A stretch of 64,000 nt of DNA from Certhia americana (GCA_018697195.1 JAGMWU010000035.1:1364001-1428000), one strand, 5' to 3'. Shown: positions 52,011 to 64,000, counted from the first letter of the stretch. Numbers and translations: made by a program. The notes: generated from the letters alone by a model not told the origin.

Positions 52011-54738
52011 CTAAAACAAACAAACAGAACCAACATTACTTGAAACAACCCCTTCACAGCAATGCCGTTTCTTTTCCTTCTCATGCTTCCCAGCCCACTC
52101 TCTGTTATTTCCAGGGCATTAAAACCCAGCTTCAGTTCCACACAAATTGCAGCATTAGTAGAGTAGGACATAACACAAAGGAATGGTCATTATTTAACTG
52201 TCCATGGATTTCTCTCTTTCACTGAGGTGCTTTTGATTTCCATAGGGACAGCTGATTCTGGAACCATACCTGCATGGGATCCCCTGCGCTTCCTCAAGCT
52301 ATCTAGGTCCAAGTATTGATAACGTTTTAAGTTAATACACAATGTGGACAAATGACGGAATATACAGGGTGCAAAGCAACGACAGGCACTGTGTTAATGT
52401 TCAAAATCCTACGTAATCATAATAGAAACAAGCTTTTGAAGGAAAACAATGTAAGTAATGCTATACTGACAACACAGGGTTTTACTTAAAACAAAAGCCA
52501 AAAGCCCCACAGTTATTTAGAATTGTCTAGCTTGTCATTTTGAAGTACATAAATGCTAATACGACTTTTTTGTCATATAGAGCTACTGTGTTTTTTCCCC
52601 AAGTATTCAGTCTACACTTCCTACCATTAAAGTTTCAGCTGCCAGTTCCTTCATTTTGCATGTCTGTGATCTGAGGACGTTAGCAGCAGGAGCACCCTTA
52701 CTTTTAAATTTGGTTTAATGTAGGTATCGCATGCCCTGCTGGTAGGCCTGAAGGCATAAACTTTTAATAGGGATGGAAAAACAGAATATAATAAGAGGGG
52801 GGGAAAGAATTTAACTATTTGCTACATTTAGTGGAAGGAAATTTATTTTTTGGGAAATAAGTATTAGATATGAATCAATTTGTTACTTAATGATCAGAAT
52901 CAGACTAGCAGATATTTTATATATTAGCCTATCTGGGATCAAAAGCCATTTCATTGATGCAGTATTTTGCTGTGGTTATAGTGAAACAATTTTTTAACTT
53001 GTGTTACTTAGAACTGAATAATAAGGAGACTTATAGTTTGAAAAGATGACAGGATAGGATATTTCTCCTAAGTCATTCCTTTGGGGCCTTGTACTAATGA
53101 TAACGTTTTTTTACAGAAAGAAAAAATTTATTATTTATAGATAAACTGGTCTGCAATTTGAGGCAGCAAAATTTAATAGAAGTGTGTCCTAGAAAATAAA
53201 AAATCAATAGAACAAAAAACACATGGGTAATTCATCACTATGAAAGATTACACTTCTCACAGAGAATGGCAGGTTTGTATACAAAAACTATATAGAAAGG
53301 AAAACCTCTTTTTAGGAAGATGCTGTTCAGTGAGAAATAATAATTAAACTTTGTAACAACAATATTGAAGCCCAGAGAAGATGCAAAGCTTTCTACAAGC
53401 TTCTTTATTGTGAGGTATTAAGTGGAAAAATGAACACAGCCATGCCTTAGTGGAGGCTGATGAATTTGGCAAGGTGGGGGGGCTGACTGCAGCTATGGAG
53501 CAGAAAAGGAGGGGAAGGAGCTGAAAGGAGACCCCCCCAGAGCCACTGCAGCCATAGGAAGCTATTGATGGGGAGCTGTAATCTGAGGACTGCCACAAAG
53601 CACCTGGCTGGAGAACACAAGTCCTTGCTGGCTCACATACTCCGCGTTCCCCATCCACAGAAATCAAGTCTATGGGAAAAGAGGCTATCAGGCACACAGG
53701 CCTCACATATGAAGACATTTTTCTTAGTATGTTTTTGCTTCACAAGGCCTGAAATGGCTCCTATTTCAAACTCAAAGCTTGAGAGAGGAAAAAAAATAAA
53801 CCCAAAACTGCTTCATAATAATGCCAACCGAAGTTTTACTTTAGCCGTGGGAAATCGCTTTCCGAGTGAAATGGAGGGTGTATTTCCCTCATTTGCAAGG
53901 TAACTGGTTCTTACACGTAAATTACCACCACAGACACATGACAGAAGGCACCAGTAACACATTCTTCTGAAACCCATGCTACTTCAGTCACGTAAATTTC
54001 ATTGCTGGTCATTTAAAGACCACTTTACATCTTGCTCCTTTATTACACAGTTCAAGCCACATCCCATTTACTTAATCAAACACCCACAGAATCCAGCGAA
54101 AGAGGAGCTGGTGCAGTTTGTTTCTAAAGAAGCGCTTCACTTAATCCCATAACGGAGGGAATCTCCCCTTGGCCTGGAATTGCTCCAAGGTGCACTGAAG
54201 GTATAACACCAATTGATGGCAATGGCCACTTTCCCGGCACCTTTTGGGAAACCTGTCGGCTGCCTCTTTGCTCTTCCTACTCTTTTTCCGAGGCATTAAC
54301 GGGAGGGTGTCCCAGGGAGGAAAGGAGATGAGGAAGCAGGGAGGGATACAAGAGGCGGCTGTCTTTGGGGGTACAGCTGCTGCTTCTGAACACCTCGTGA
54401 GATAAAGGGACACCAGAACGTGACAGCACAGACTTGCTGGCACACGGCTTTCTTACACTGAAAGTAATAGTGTAAATTGATTAAAAAAATAAAAATTAAG
54501 AATAAATTTTTGAAAGCTACAGCCAGCGTGATAGATGCGTAACGGCCCCAGCCTGACCGGTATCCTCAATGTCCTCCGTCCCTGTGTCTCTGGGAACACA
54601 GCGGCCCTCCGCTGCTTCCCGGCTGTCACCAACCACTGCCCAGGGACACTTCAGCGTGTGCCTTCCCCTGTCCCGCTGTGTATGACCTGACCCTCGGCCC
54701 CGGTTCCCCCATCAGCCGGAGCTCCCCGGGGCACACAC
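52011..54738 (-). other. Probable 5'UTR intron of TTC29
   Basis: The sequence between the acceptor of the start-codon exon and the CpG island. The acceptor proves that an upstream exon exists; the right border is inferred. Nothing else recognisable; open frames at 53344-53903 lie in moderately GC-rich DNA without family similarity. Confidence 0.6.
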
Positions 54739-54812
54739 CTGGGCTCATGGCACGGCCGCAGGACAAGCTCTCCGCCGGCCCGGCCCTTCACGGGACGCCG
54801 CGGCCTCGCCAT
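54739..54812 (-). other. TTC29: Possible noncoding first exon of TTC29 (low confidence)
   Basis: On the minus strand a CCCAG|GTGTGT donor-like site follows base 54739, inside the CpG island and downstream of the X-box. If transcription starts near or just above the X-box, this would be a short 5'UTR exon joined to the acceptor at 52010. An ATG at 54812 would then open a 25-codon upstream ORF that ends at a TAA just inside the next exon, ahead of the TTC29 start. The 5' end given is only that of this ATG. Other donors nearby cannot be excluded. Confidence 0.22.
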
Positions 54813-54818
54813 GGCGAC
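54805..54818. promoter_or_regulatory. X-box-like RFX binding site
   Basis: CTCGCCATGGCGAC, or GTCGCCATGGCGAG on the minus strand. It agrees at 11 of 14 positions with the palindromic X-box GTTGCCATGGCAAC bound by RFX factors, which together with FOXJ1 switch on genes of motile cilia. It lies in the CpG island core, next to the GC boxes. The central GCCATGGC is perfect; the outer positions carry CpG in place of TG/CA. Function is inferred from the motif and from the ciliary role of TTC29. Confidence 0.55.
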
Positions 54819-54824
54819 GGCAGC

Positions 54825-54846
54825 GGGCGGTGCCGGGGGCGGGCGG
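54825..54846 (+). promoter_or_regulatory. GC-box cluster (Sp/KLF type)
   Basis: Three GGGCGG matches at 54825-54830, 54837-54842 and 54841-54846 (the last two overlapping), directly beside the X-box-like site. Sp1/KLF sites are common in CpG-island promoters. Seen directly as sequence; binding is inferred. Confidence 0.5.
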
Positions 54847-54992
54847 CGCTGAGGGCCGGGCTCCCGGAGCCCTCCGGGACCATCCCACCCCGTCCCGGCG
54901 GGCTCGGGGAGAGTCTGCTGCCTGGGTAGATCCTGGGAAACACGGGGGGCTGTGAGCAATGGGCACGGCCCGAGGTGTTGGTGTGCTTTCCA

Positions 54993-55010
54993 GGAGCTCA
55001 GGTGAGCTCC
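54993..55010. promoter_or_regulatory. 18-bp palindrome at CpG island edge
   Basis: GGAGCTCA and TGAGCTCC are perfect mirror arms around GG. The middle also forms a CAG|GTGAGC donor-like site on the plus strand. Whether it acts as a protein site, a splice donor or neither cannot be told. Confidence 0.3.
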
Positions 55011-55160
55011 GAACGAGCTGCCGCAAACGGGAGCGTCCCTCAAAGCTGAGCGAGTTTCTGAAGGTGGCAAGTAAAGAGCCAGGATCGTATGGACACCTAA
55101 GGAAGTGTGTGTCTCTCAGATGATAAATGAACACCTGCAGTGAGCAGGTTTTCTTTCACA

Positions 55161-55640
55161 AAATCACAGAATGGTTAGGGTTGGAAGGGACCACAGTGGG
55201 TCATCTGGCCCAACCTCCCTGCATAAACTGGACTGTCCCAGAGCACATGGCCAGATTGTGCCCAGATTGTGCCCAGATGGTCCATGAATATCTCAGTGAG
55301 AGAGGCCACAATCTCTCTGGACTATCTGCTTCAGTGTGTGGTCACTGCACAGTAAAGTAATTCCTCATACTCAGATGAACCTTCCTATGCATCAGTTTCT
55401 GCCCGTTCCTTTTGCCCTATTGCCCAGCACCATCAAGCAGAGCCTGGATCCATCCTCCTGGCATCCCTCCTTCAGATACTGACAGACCTCCGTGAAGTCC
55501 CCTCCCAGTTGCCTCAAGACTGAACAGGCCCAGCTCCCTCAGCCTTTACTTGTAAGACCAATACTGCAGTCCTTGAATCATCTTTGTTGCCCTCTATCCT
55601 TCCAGGACCTTTGAACCTCCCTGAAATCCTTCAGGACTTC
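55161..55640 (-). mobile_element. CR1 LINE 3' fragment, minus orientation
   Basis: Read on the plus strand it starts AAATCACAGAATGGTTAGGG and TTGGAAGGGACCACAGTGGG, the reverse complement of the CR1 end. It continues for about 480 bp through CCAGCTCCCTCAGCC to TGTTGCCCTCTATCC. It contains an internal 11-bp duplication (CCAGATTGTGC) at about 55251-55272. The insertion ends about 100 bp from the CpG island edge, upstream of the presumed TTC29 start. Confidence 0.93.
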
Positions 55641-58600
55641 TGTGTAAGGGGAAAGAGCAAGTAGAAAAAAACATTGGACTGAATCTCTGAGTGAGTGACA
55701 GCATGAGGGCATTCGGTTTGTGGAAAATATCCTCACGTTCTGTTGATGAAAGTTTGCTACTTAATTTACTGTTGCAACGGAGTTGTTTTAAGGAGCTGGC
55801 CTGCTTGGGTGTCTGGGGGCTGGTCAGAAATGGTAATATTGAGAAAGAGGAAATGAGCTTTGCTAAGTGCAAATGAAAACTGTAAGAGAAACACAATTGA
55901 GATGTTACAGAATATAAAGAGCAGAGATTTTTCAGTGACTTCTCTTTTTGAGTTGGAAACTTGACACCAGCAGGAGATCATTTTTTTAGCACAGATTTGA
56001 CCTAGTTTTTATTGCTACAACTGTTCAGAAAACAGGAATGTCAGAATCAATTGCTATAATCTATTTTGGAAGGATCAAGTGGACAGAAAGCACTTAAAAA
56101 ATGGCATTACCTGTTTCTGAGTTGATGGCAATCGGAAACAAAGGATCTTGAATGTTTATGGGTCAGTGTTCTAGTGGATAAGTCAGAAGCTGACAGGGTA
56201 CTTAGCTGATATCAAATCACACTAGAGAACAGCGTGACCTATGCCTTCCCCACCTACAACACATAGGGAAAGCACTGCTTATCTGAGTGAATTTCAGTCT
56301 GAGTGACATATGCTGAAGGTCTCCTGCTGCCAGTGTTAAAATGTACTTGGAATTTCAAAATACTTAAAATGTCAATTTCCTAACTCAAAAAATGTTGCAT
56401 CCAACACAGAGGAATTCTATATTAGACCTCATCTTGTCAGATGAAAAGGAATTGATCACAGAACTAAAAATTAGCCATAGCTTAGGTATAACTGATAATG
56501 ATTTGATCACATTTGATATGTGCAAACAGAATTAAGTCCAAGCCAATAATACATATACTTAATCCTTTGGAAGTGCTAATTTTATAAAGGTGAATACTAT
56601 TATAAGGTAATTCTGTTGGGAGAAGAGATTCAATCTGAGGTGGAAGGATAGTAATTGGAAGTGGTTTAAGGGTGGTAGTGCAGATACCCACTCAGCTGGA
56701 ATGCCACAACTAAGGAATATGTTTGCTGAAAAGCCAGGGTGGTTTACAAGGCAAACATCTGCAAAACTGGAGAAAGAATGTGGTGTCATTCATGTACACT
56801 GAAAGGTAGGAATTGCAGAAAATTGCAGTGGCAAGTAAAAGGTTATGAGGGAAATACACGTATGGTCAACTGAGTTAAAATGAGGAAATTGGAAGGTTTT
56901 TTGTAAGTATTGAATACAGAAAATTAGCTGAATAGTAAGGAGATCCCTATTAAGACCTGAGGGTGAGAGCTTAAACCTTAATCAGTGACAAACTTCAAAT
57001 GTTAAAGATATACATACTTGTTCTGTCATTTGGGAAGATGGCAGCTCATGTAATTATGATGTTCAAGAGTTGTTTTCTATTCAAAGATGAGGGATGATGG
57101 TTCAGTTACTGAAAGAAAACTGCCATTAAAGCTTTTGGAATGAACATGTCTATCAATGTTCACATTCAGAAGCTCTTGAAACACCAAGACTTTTTTAAGG
57201 AGGATGAAGCTAGTATTGTTCTAATACCTTAAAAGAATAAATGGGAAAATAATAGTTTACCAATGTGACATTGATCAGGCAAAATACAAAATAGACAATA
57301 TTGTTAACTCAGTTAACAAATAATTTAGAAGAAGAAAGACATTTCCTATTATGTGGGCTTCTGCTAAAAAATCTATATATCCTGGCAGAAAAATAAAGGC
57401 TGGCAATCAAGACTTTGCTGTCTTAATGAGGCTGCAGGTTTTGCTTATTGATGTAATTTAATTAGACTTAAGTAAAGCATTTGGCTTATTATCATTTGGC
57501 TTTTTGGATTAAACACTTTAATGACACAATTATTTGTATCATGTACATAAACTTACAAAGAAAGCTTGTAAAACCCAAAAAGATAAACCAGCAGATTTAA
57601 AATTACTCTTAATTCTGGAATGATATCTGAAGTACTTCACAAGCAGACATTTATGCCATGGCTACATCTCCTGTGTTAAACATATATAATTCATTTGACT
57701 TGGAAGCAAAGTAAGAGTTTTTTTTATGGAGATGTGTTCAAAGGATCCTGCATGCCAAACAATATGTAAGTTAGAGAGAACACTCTTTAGCAGGGAATCA
57801 AAGGCAGTCTACATCTTTATAGTAATATGAAGAGGCAGTAGCCTTTCTGTGGTTAAGGATGAAACCAACTCCTATTACAATGCTGTGTTTTAGCACCAAT
57901 TTAATTTGCCTAGAAATGTTTGGCCTGCAAGTCCTGAAGAGAAAGAATGTCCATGGAAAAAAAATTCAGTTGCTAGCACTTTTTTTGTTCCTATCATTAG
58001 AGTAGGTTTTCTCCCAATCCTGTAAGCAATGATAATGTCCAAAAAATGACAATATTATATATATGTTCTTTGCAAAGACTGTGTGAAGAATAAATTTGCT
58101 TGAAAAAAAATTGATTTCACACATTGGCATATTCAAAAATGCAACCTAGAGAGACAAAAAGTGAAATGTGTTGATCATTATGAGTAGCTGGTACCCTTAG
58201 GAAATATGTTTGTACACTTTTAATGGTTACGTAGAAAAAGAATTGCTGTGATTAAATATGGCAATGTCCAAAACTTACCAGGACATATCTGGATACTCCT
58301 GGATACTGAATACTTGAATACTGCTCATTTAAAAAAATTTTAATAATGTTTTGATTTCTGCCTACCTGTCCATCGTTGGTCCCTGGTAGTTCTGATTTTC
58401 CTGTTACTTATCAACTTGTCCACTGCACAAAAAAGCCACAAACCTGAAGTGTTCCCAGTCCTTCACTTTAGAAGGGAGGAAAGAGGGAGAGGCTTGGTGA
58501 AAACTAAAGTATCATGGTGAAAAGTATGAAGGAAAAAACCAGAAGTAAAGGCCAAATTGTTAAAAATACAAAATCAGGGAACTGGAGGGGGGGCAACACT

Positions 58601-61600
58601 GAGCGTGCTACCAGGTAGCAATCAGTGTACAAAGATTTTCTTGGTATTTGCCTAAGAGCACCTAATACACTTAGTCATGAATTGCAGGTAATATAGCTTT
58701 GCAAAAGTCATGCTCTTAAGTCTTTATACCATGCCATTGTAAGCCCTATATTCTACATGCATTACAGACAGAAGTGCCCCAGCATGCACTTTATATGTTA
58801 TGATAAAACAAAATTTATGTCATCAATATCTCCTCCTGGTTCTGTTTACTTATTTCAGGTGTTTTTCAAGGTCTGCATCAGATGGATTTTCACCAACTGG
58901 AAAATTTGTATCATTGTCAACTGGCTTGTTTGGCCTTCTTTTGAAAGCTGTCCAGAAATATTTATATAAAAAGTTAATCAAACTACATCACTGACTCAGC
59001 TCATCAGTTCAACTTTTTCATCACCATAACAATATCTCTGTGACATCTAGCTTATCATCATGAATTATGGGGGAAAGGATAAACAACCCATTAAGAAATT
59101 AAAGGCCCACAAAGGTGCAGTTTGATAAAGGATAAAAAAAACCCCACGGGGTATGTATAATAAAATCTCTCTCCCCTGAAGAGTGATTGTTATCTTTCTT
59201 TCATGAGCGTCAAAGACCTGGAGCTTCTCAGTGCCTCAGGCAAGTGAGTTTGAAGGTCTCCTTCATGATTGAATGGGAAATTGTAATAAGAATTAGGTTA
59301 TGACTGTTTATCCTATAGAGCATTTAAAAAAATATTTTATGTGTAGGACTGGTATTAGTGACTGAGAGAAAAAGCCACTGTAATCATATTTAGAAAACTT
59401 TACTGTATTTTCAGTATTCAGAGTGTGATTACCTGGTATATGTTGGGACAAGCTGTTCTATGGAAAACTGAGCTAAATAGTTCTAATACATTAATTTGTA
59501 TAGTCTTCACTCTGTAATAAAAGGAAGCCTGGGCAAAAGAACAGTGATGTACAGATAAAGATGTCTTTACAACCCCAAGAGAAATAAGTTATTCTTAAAT
59601 AAGTTTTCATTTCCTCAGACAAAATATGCAGCCAATATTCTTAGTGTTCAGCAATTAATTATGCCTTTCTTTATCCTAATGGAAGACAGCAGTATTTACA
59701 GCCTTTCAGACTCCTCTGAGTGAATTTCATGATTCTGTACATGGTATGGCTTGTGACTGAATGAGAATCTAACTAAATAAAAAGAGGTGCAATCAAAATG
59801 AATGACTTAAGCGATAACAGTAGAATTATACTGTACAGTTCTGTTCCTTGTATGATAAATTATGCTTAAATTGGTGAAAAAATGATCTGAGATAATAAGA
59901 AAGACTGCCAGCAAGAGATGCTCATATTCAGCTGGCAGACAAATTATTTTTTTCCCCAGTAAACTGAAATTCTAAAGTTTTGTACTTGGTTCCTGAAGAG
60001 TTGCTCTTAAGTGCTATTAAACTTTTCTTTCATTGTCATTTTCTAGTTCTAGTCACACCCCTTGAGTGCATCTGATCTAAAACACTGATACAGGCAACAG
60101 CAATTATTTACAAATCCCTTTATGTGATAGAGCCCAGTCCTGTGACCTGTGTGCACAAGTGCAGTGTAAATGATAAATAACAAATTACAACGTGCTAACT
60201 ATGGAGAGCAGATGTCTTTTGAGGTCAGGAGATCTAAAATTCTCTTTCTAGATGACTGCTGGAACATTATCAGTGACAGCCAGCATTGCCTTTGGCCTCT
60301 TGGCCCATGATTTATAGGATGTGTTCAGATGGAAGAGGACTCAGCAGAGGCTCACCTACATTTTAAAGGCTTACCTACAGAGGTTTATAACTGAAAGTAG
60401 CAGGAGTGAAAAGGCATGGCAAGGTCACGTCCAGGAAAATAATGTGTTGTTCTTACATAGTCCAAGGCAACAGCTAGGTGTGTCATGCCAGAGTTCAAAT
60501 CCTTTGGGTTCAGTAGGTCTGGTGATTAATGGCTGTTTATGCTCCACTGTGTAAACTCTTTTCTATCCACAAGGCTAAGAAATGTGGCTACTTTTTTGGT
60601 AATTAACCTCCAAACTTGAAATTAGGCATTGTGATAAACCTGTCAATTATACTACTGGAACTTTGTCATACTGTCCCTACCAAACTATTTTGTGGAAGTT
60701 TCTCATACATTAGATTGTTGTTATTAACCAGACACAAAAGTGATACTGAAATTACAGTGGAGGCCATTATAACATTCCCTATCATTTGACATGAATATAG
60801 GCTTCATTTATTAATTGTAGCTGATTAGCCACAAGGCAAACATTTAATTAAACCTTGGGAGACAATAACATAGCACATGAATTATCCATTTAAGAGCACA
60901 TAGGTCTTTATATTTCATTAAAAATTGTTTAACCAATAACAACACATCTTAAGTTCAATCTGTATTTACACAGATTTGAAGTCAGAGAGTTCCCTAGTGC
61001 ATTGCTGGGATTTTTTTTTTCAGACATTTATTTCTTGATGTGTTTTGATTTCTATTTACTTATCATTTGTTCATGCTGTTTTCCTGATTAGTCAGACTGC
61101 CACTCAAATCATGGGTTAACAATTGATTTAAAAAAAGTCCTACCAAATTATTTACTTTTAAAATTACTTCAAAATAGTCTAAAAGATATATTAGGTGCTC
61201 AGGGGATTCAGAAGAGCAAAAATCCAAACAAATACTATGTATTATTGCTATAAATTGAAGGCTTCTCTTTTGAATTATCTTTGTCCAATGCAGCTATTTT
61301 CTGTTCTTCTAGCACTGGGATTTTTTTTTCCCTGCAAGAATATATGCTTATTGTTTTATATTTTTTTTCCTGAATGCTGGCATATTGTATTATATGATCT
61401 TTTAGATTCAAGCAGCAAAAATGACTGCTTAAGAAACTGCTATATTAATCTAAAATTCAGTTTTCCACAAAAGCCCCCTACTTTGTGTGAGTTTAAGATT
61501 ATTATCTGCTCTCTGAAGTAACTTTAAGAACTGAGAACACCCTTAAAACATTTGTGTTCAGCCATCAGCTTTGTGAGCAGGTAATTTTTCTTCAGAACAT

Positions 61601-63609
61601 TGTCTAAATATTGTAGACTGAGGCAAAGCTGTCTGACAAGTAGCTGAGGGGAAGAAAAACCTAAACCCTGATAAAAATAAAAAGATGTTTTATATAATGT
61701 AGTGCACTGGTTCTTCTTTCATATAATTAATAAGTAGAGTATCAATTTATAAGAATTTGATACTAAATTCTATTTCACTACCTTGTGATAGTGTATAAGG
61801 AGCATAGGGAAGTGTAATGTGAGGTATACTTGATTTTCCTTCAGTGTATTTATATTTACATAAAAAATTACAAAAGTATCAAACAAATATTTGTGTCTCA
61901 GAGATTGCAGATATTTTCTGGAAATAAGTCAAAGGATATTCCTATAAATGTTAATGCCAGCTCATTTGCCTGCCACCTTCTTTACTTTGCTTTTATCTCT
62001 GTAGGCAATACTAGAGCAGGGATCTTGCCTCTCTGTTTTCAAAGTGTCTTATTTATAGGAGTACAGGGAAAACAGATTCTGCTTAATTGTGGGATGAAAG
62101 CACTTCTGAAAATCAGTCTGGTGAGGTATTACCAATGCTTTGCAAATAATTACTTCTTCTGCTAAGACACTGAAACCAGACAAGCTACCTTCTCTTGTAA
62201 TAAACTTTTCTTTAAAAATTGCTGAACTTAAGTAAATGAGCACCACCAAGGGAGCCAATATGATTAAACCTTAGAGATGAGCCCTCTAATATCCCAAGCT
62301 AGCCTCTTTCCCTTCAGTTTTAGGAATAGGCTCTGTGACTTTCCTTACCAGTTGGGTTTTTTCTCTTTTCCCATTTTATTTTTGATTTGGAAAGCCGAGG
62401 ATAAAAAGAAAAATCTATAAATCAATTATCAAATAAAAGCAAGCGGACAGAACAACTACACCAAACCCCAAAAGCTGAACTGCAGTAGATTTGCACAACT
62501 GCCTGTAAAGTTAAATGTAGGTTACTACATTCATCTACAAAGATATTTAGATGGCAAATGGAAAGTAGCTGCTGTGAAGCACATCACATTCATATATAAT
62601 TGAAGTACCCGAGAGTAAAATACTGAGGCACAATAGGTGACAACTGATAAAAACAAGAGAAGAAGTATAAAACAGGATACAAAACTCTGGGGAATATAGA
62701 GAATATCTAACACAGGCTGAAGAATCTACAATAAATGTATCTAAATTACCAGATAATACAAAAATAATAACTGAACTGATAAAGCCAGATAATTCAGTGA
62801 AGTGCTGCTGTTGGAATGATACTTTACTGGAATCAGAAACATTTGCTTGATTTTCTTCACTACCATGCAAAGAAGAGGAAGATTTTTAGCTGTCTGCAAG
62901 ATGTCCAGAACAGGAAAGCAGGAGTTTCCCAGCAAAAGCCACTGGCTTCATTCATTATTTATGCATCTGCCTCAAAACAAACTGTTCACAGATGAAGGTG
63001 TTATTTTTTTGTCCCTCAGTCTGCAGGGATGTCCAAGTGTAACTCAAGTTAATACTGGTACAGTCTAGCCTTATCCTTATTTTTCTTGCTTATCTGGTCA
63101 AAGTAAAATCTTTTGGAGAGTAAAGCAGAAGACAGCAGCTGGAAATGGGACATAAATCCTGAAAAAAGCATTATCACTACACTAAGAGCTGAACCTGGAT
63201 CTATGTGTAGTTGCAGTAAGCTTTGACGTAAATGTCTTTGTCTTGTGGTGGCTGCAAGGCCCAAACTGTTGAGTCACATTCTCCCCTAAATGTGAAACAG
63301 ATGTTTGTGTCAGTTTCTCATGAATTAGACTTTGGGAGAGCATGTTTATTGAAAACAGATGTTTTTGGCATTCTTCCATGGACAAACTTCACACTATTGT
63401 AATTGTAGTACACATCTGTGTAGCATTATTACACCACATTTTCCTCAGATGCAGAGAATTCAGGCATGTTGTCATCTGCTCTATCCTTTCCATCATTTTC
63501 CATAAATTTACTGGTTCTCTGAATTTTAAATCTCTCACTCAGCTCCAGAGAGGGTGATGTTAAGGGCGGCTTTTTTGGGGGGATTTGACCATGAATTCAA
63601 AACCTGTAT

Positions 63610-64000
63610 AACTTGGAGTAGTGAGCGCAGTTCTGGTACTGCTAACATAAGAAGGACATGGAACCATTGGAGCAAGTCCAGAGGAAGGACATGAAGTTGA
63701 TAAGAGGACTGGAGCACCTCTCCTATGAAGACAGGTTGAGAAAATCTGGGCTGCTCAGTCTACAGCAGAGAGGTTATGTGGAAACCTTGTAGCAACTTGC
63801 CAGGCTACAGCAGTGCTACAGGGAAGCCAGAAAGGGTCTCTTTGATAGGAACATTTTGTAGGAATTTCCTACGGTGGTAGGAAATTCAGAAAATTTAAGG
63901 AAATTTAGGTTAGATCTTAGGAAGGAATTCTTTACTGTGAGGGTAGGGATAACGCTGGCACATTGTGGCAGTTTCAGTTCAAAACCGGGTGGAAACACCA
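63610..64000 (+). mobile_element. CR1 LINE fragment, runs off right edge
   Basis: Contains GGAGCAAGTCCAGAGGAAGG, GGAGCACCTCTCCTATGAAG and ACAGGTTGAGAAAATCTGGG, typical of the CR1 ORF2 end and 3'UTR. It continues to TTTACTGTGAGGGTAGGG near the edge. The upstream boundary is approximate. Degenerate; no open frame is kept. Confidence 0.92.

Larger units (their letters stand above)
1..54820 (-). other. TTC29: TTC29 transcription unit, 5' part (runs off left edge)
   Basis: Six exons on the minus strand form one continuous reading frame of 295 residues that matches the N-terminal 60 percent or so of vertebrate TTC29 (about 475 residues in human). Intron phases in order are 2, 2, 1, 1, 1, 0, and every border is GT-AG. 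TTC29 is a TPR protein of the axoneme; loss causes sperm flagellar defects in men, and it has been reported to act with ZMYND12 and DNAH1. The last quarter to third of the protein is not found in bases 1-7583, so those exons should lie further left. The right boundary is inferred from the CpG island and is not precise. Exons B, D and E are each a multiple of three in length with equal phases, so skipping any of them would keep frame. Confidence 0.93.
54540..55060. promoter_or_regulatory. CpG island, probable TTC29 promoter
   Basis: A stretch of about 500 bp much richer in G+C and CpG than the rest of the window, densest at about 54690-54930. It lies about 2.7 kb upstream of the start-codon exon of TTC29, on the side where the 5'UTR exon must be. 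No TATA box is visible at a convincing position; clustered GC boxes suggest a CpG-type initiator-independent promoter. The location, composition and X-box inside support promoter identity; the transcription start itself cannot be placed by eye. A divergent plus-strand transcript is also possible. Confidence 0.75.
55061..64000. other. 5' flanking / intergenic DNA
   Basis: AT-rich sequence upstream of the TTC29 promoter. It contains two CR1 fragments in opposite orientation (55161-55640 minus; 63610-64000 plus) and no exon that I can recognise. By human gene order the next gene in this direction should be EDNRA, but no EDNRA exon is visible. Confidence 0.7.

Noticed and set aside
53344..53718. 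124-codon open frame, minus strand, upstream of the start exon
   Set aside because: Considered as an alternative 5' exon, but there is no similarity to TTC29 N-termini and no evident in-phase donor joining to 52010.
54651..55134. Two overlapping minus-strand open frames of 129-139 codons in the CpG island, and one on the plus strand
   Set aside because: High GC content suppresses stop codons in all frames. The residues (R, P, A, G) are those of untranslated CpG DNA, and nothing matches TTC29.
1..64000. CRISPR array, tRNA or rRNA genes, full-length retrovirus or DNA transposon
   Set aside because: No regularly spaced repeats, no cloverleaf with conserved boxes, and no paired LTRs or transposase frames were recognised.

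Overview
This window is vertebrate nuclear DNA, almost certainly from a bird. It is AT-rich and has a low density of genes and repeats. The interspersed repeats I can recognise are short, 3'-anchored CR1 LINE fragments of the avian type, with the usual tails related to ATTCTGTGATT. There is no bacterial-style gene packing, and the protein-coding information is in small exons with canonical GT-AG borders. I cannot name the species; turtle or crocodile DNA is possible but less likely.

One gene is supported: TTC29 (tetratricopeptide repeat protein 29) on the minus strand. It is a component of motile cilia and sperm flagella. Six exons are placed to the base: 51914-52010 (start codon), 49451-49534, 35695-35918, 25913-26098, 10178-10390 and 7584-7669. 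All splice phases agree, and together they encode the first 295 residues. The rest of the protein, with the C-terminal TPR repeats, must lie beyond the left edge of the window.

Right of the start-codon exon lies a 5'UTR intron and then a CpG island (about 54540-55060) that is the likely promoter. It holds clustered GC boxes and a near-palindromic X-box-like RFX site at 54805-54818, which fits a ciliary gene. From 55060 to 64000 is 5' flanking DNA with two longer CR1 fragments in opposite orientations and no recognisable gene. In human the neighbours of TTC29 are POU4F2 on the 3' side and EDNRA on the 5' side, so the right edge probably leads toward EDNRA.

The introns (2.4 to 15.5 kb) hold CR1 tails, homopolymer and simple repeats, an AT-rich pair of inverted repeats at 40484-40648, a 37-bp alternating purine-pyrimidine tract at 28770-28806, an isolated GC-rich patch at about 38930-39245, and a few short duplications. 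I found no undescribed multi-gene system. The observations most worth a second look are the X-box/CpG promoter, the palindromic AT-rich locus, the orphan GC-rich patch, and the possibility that these introns carry regulatory DNA for neighbouring developmental genes.
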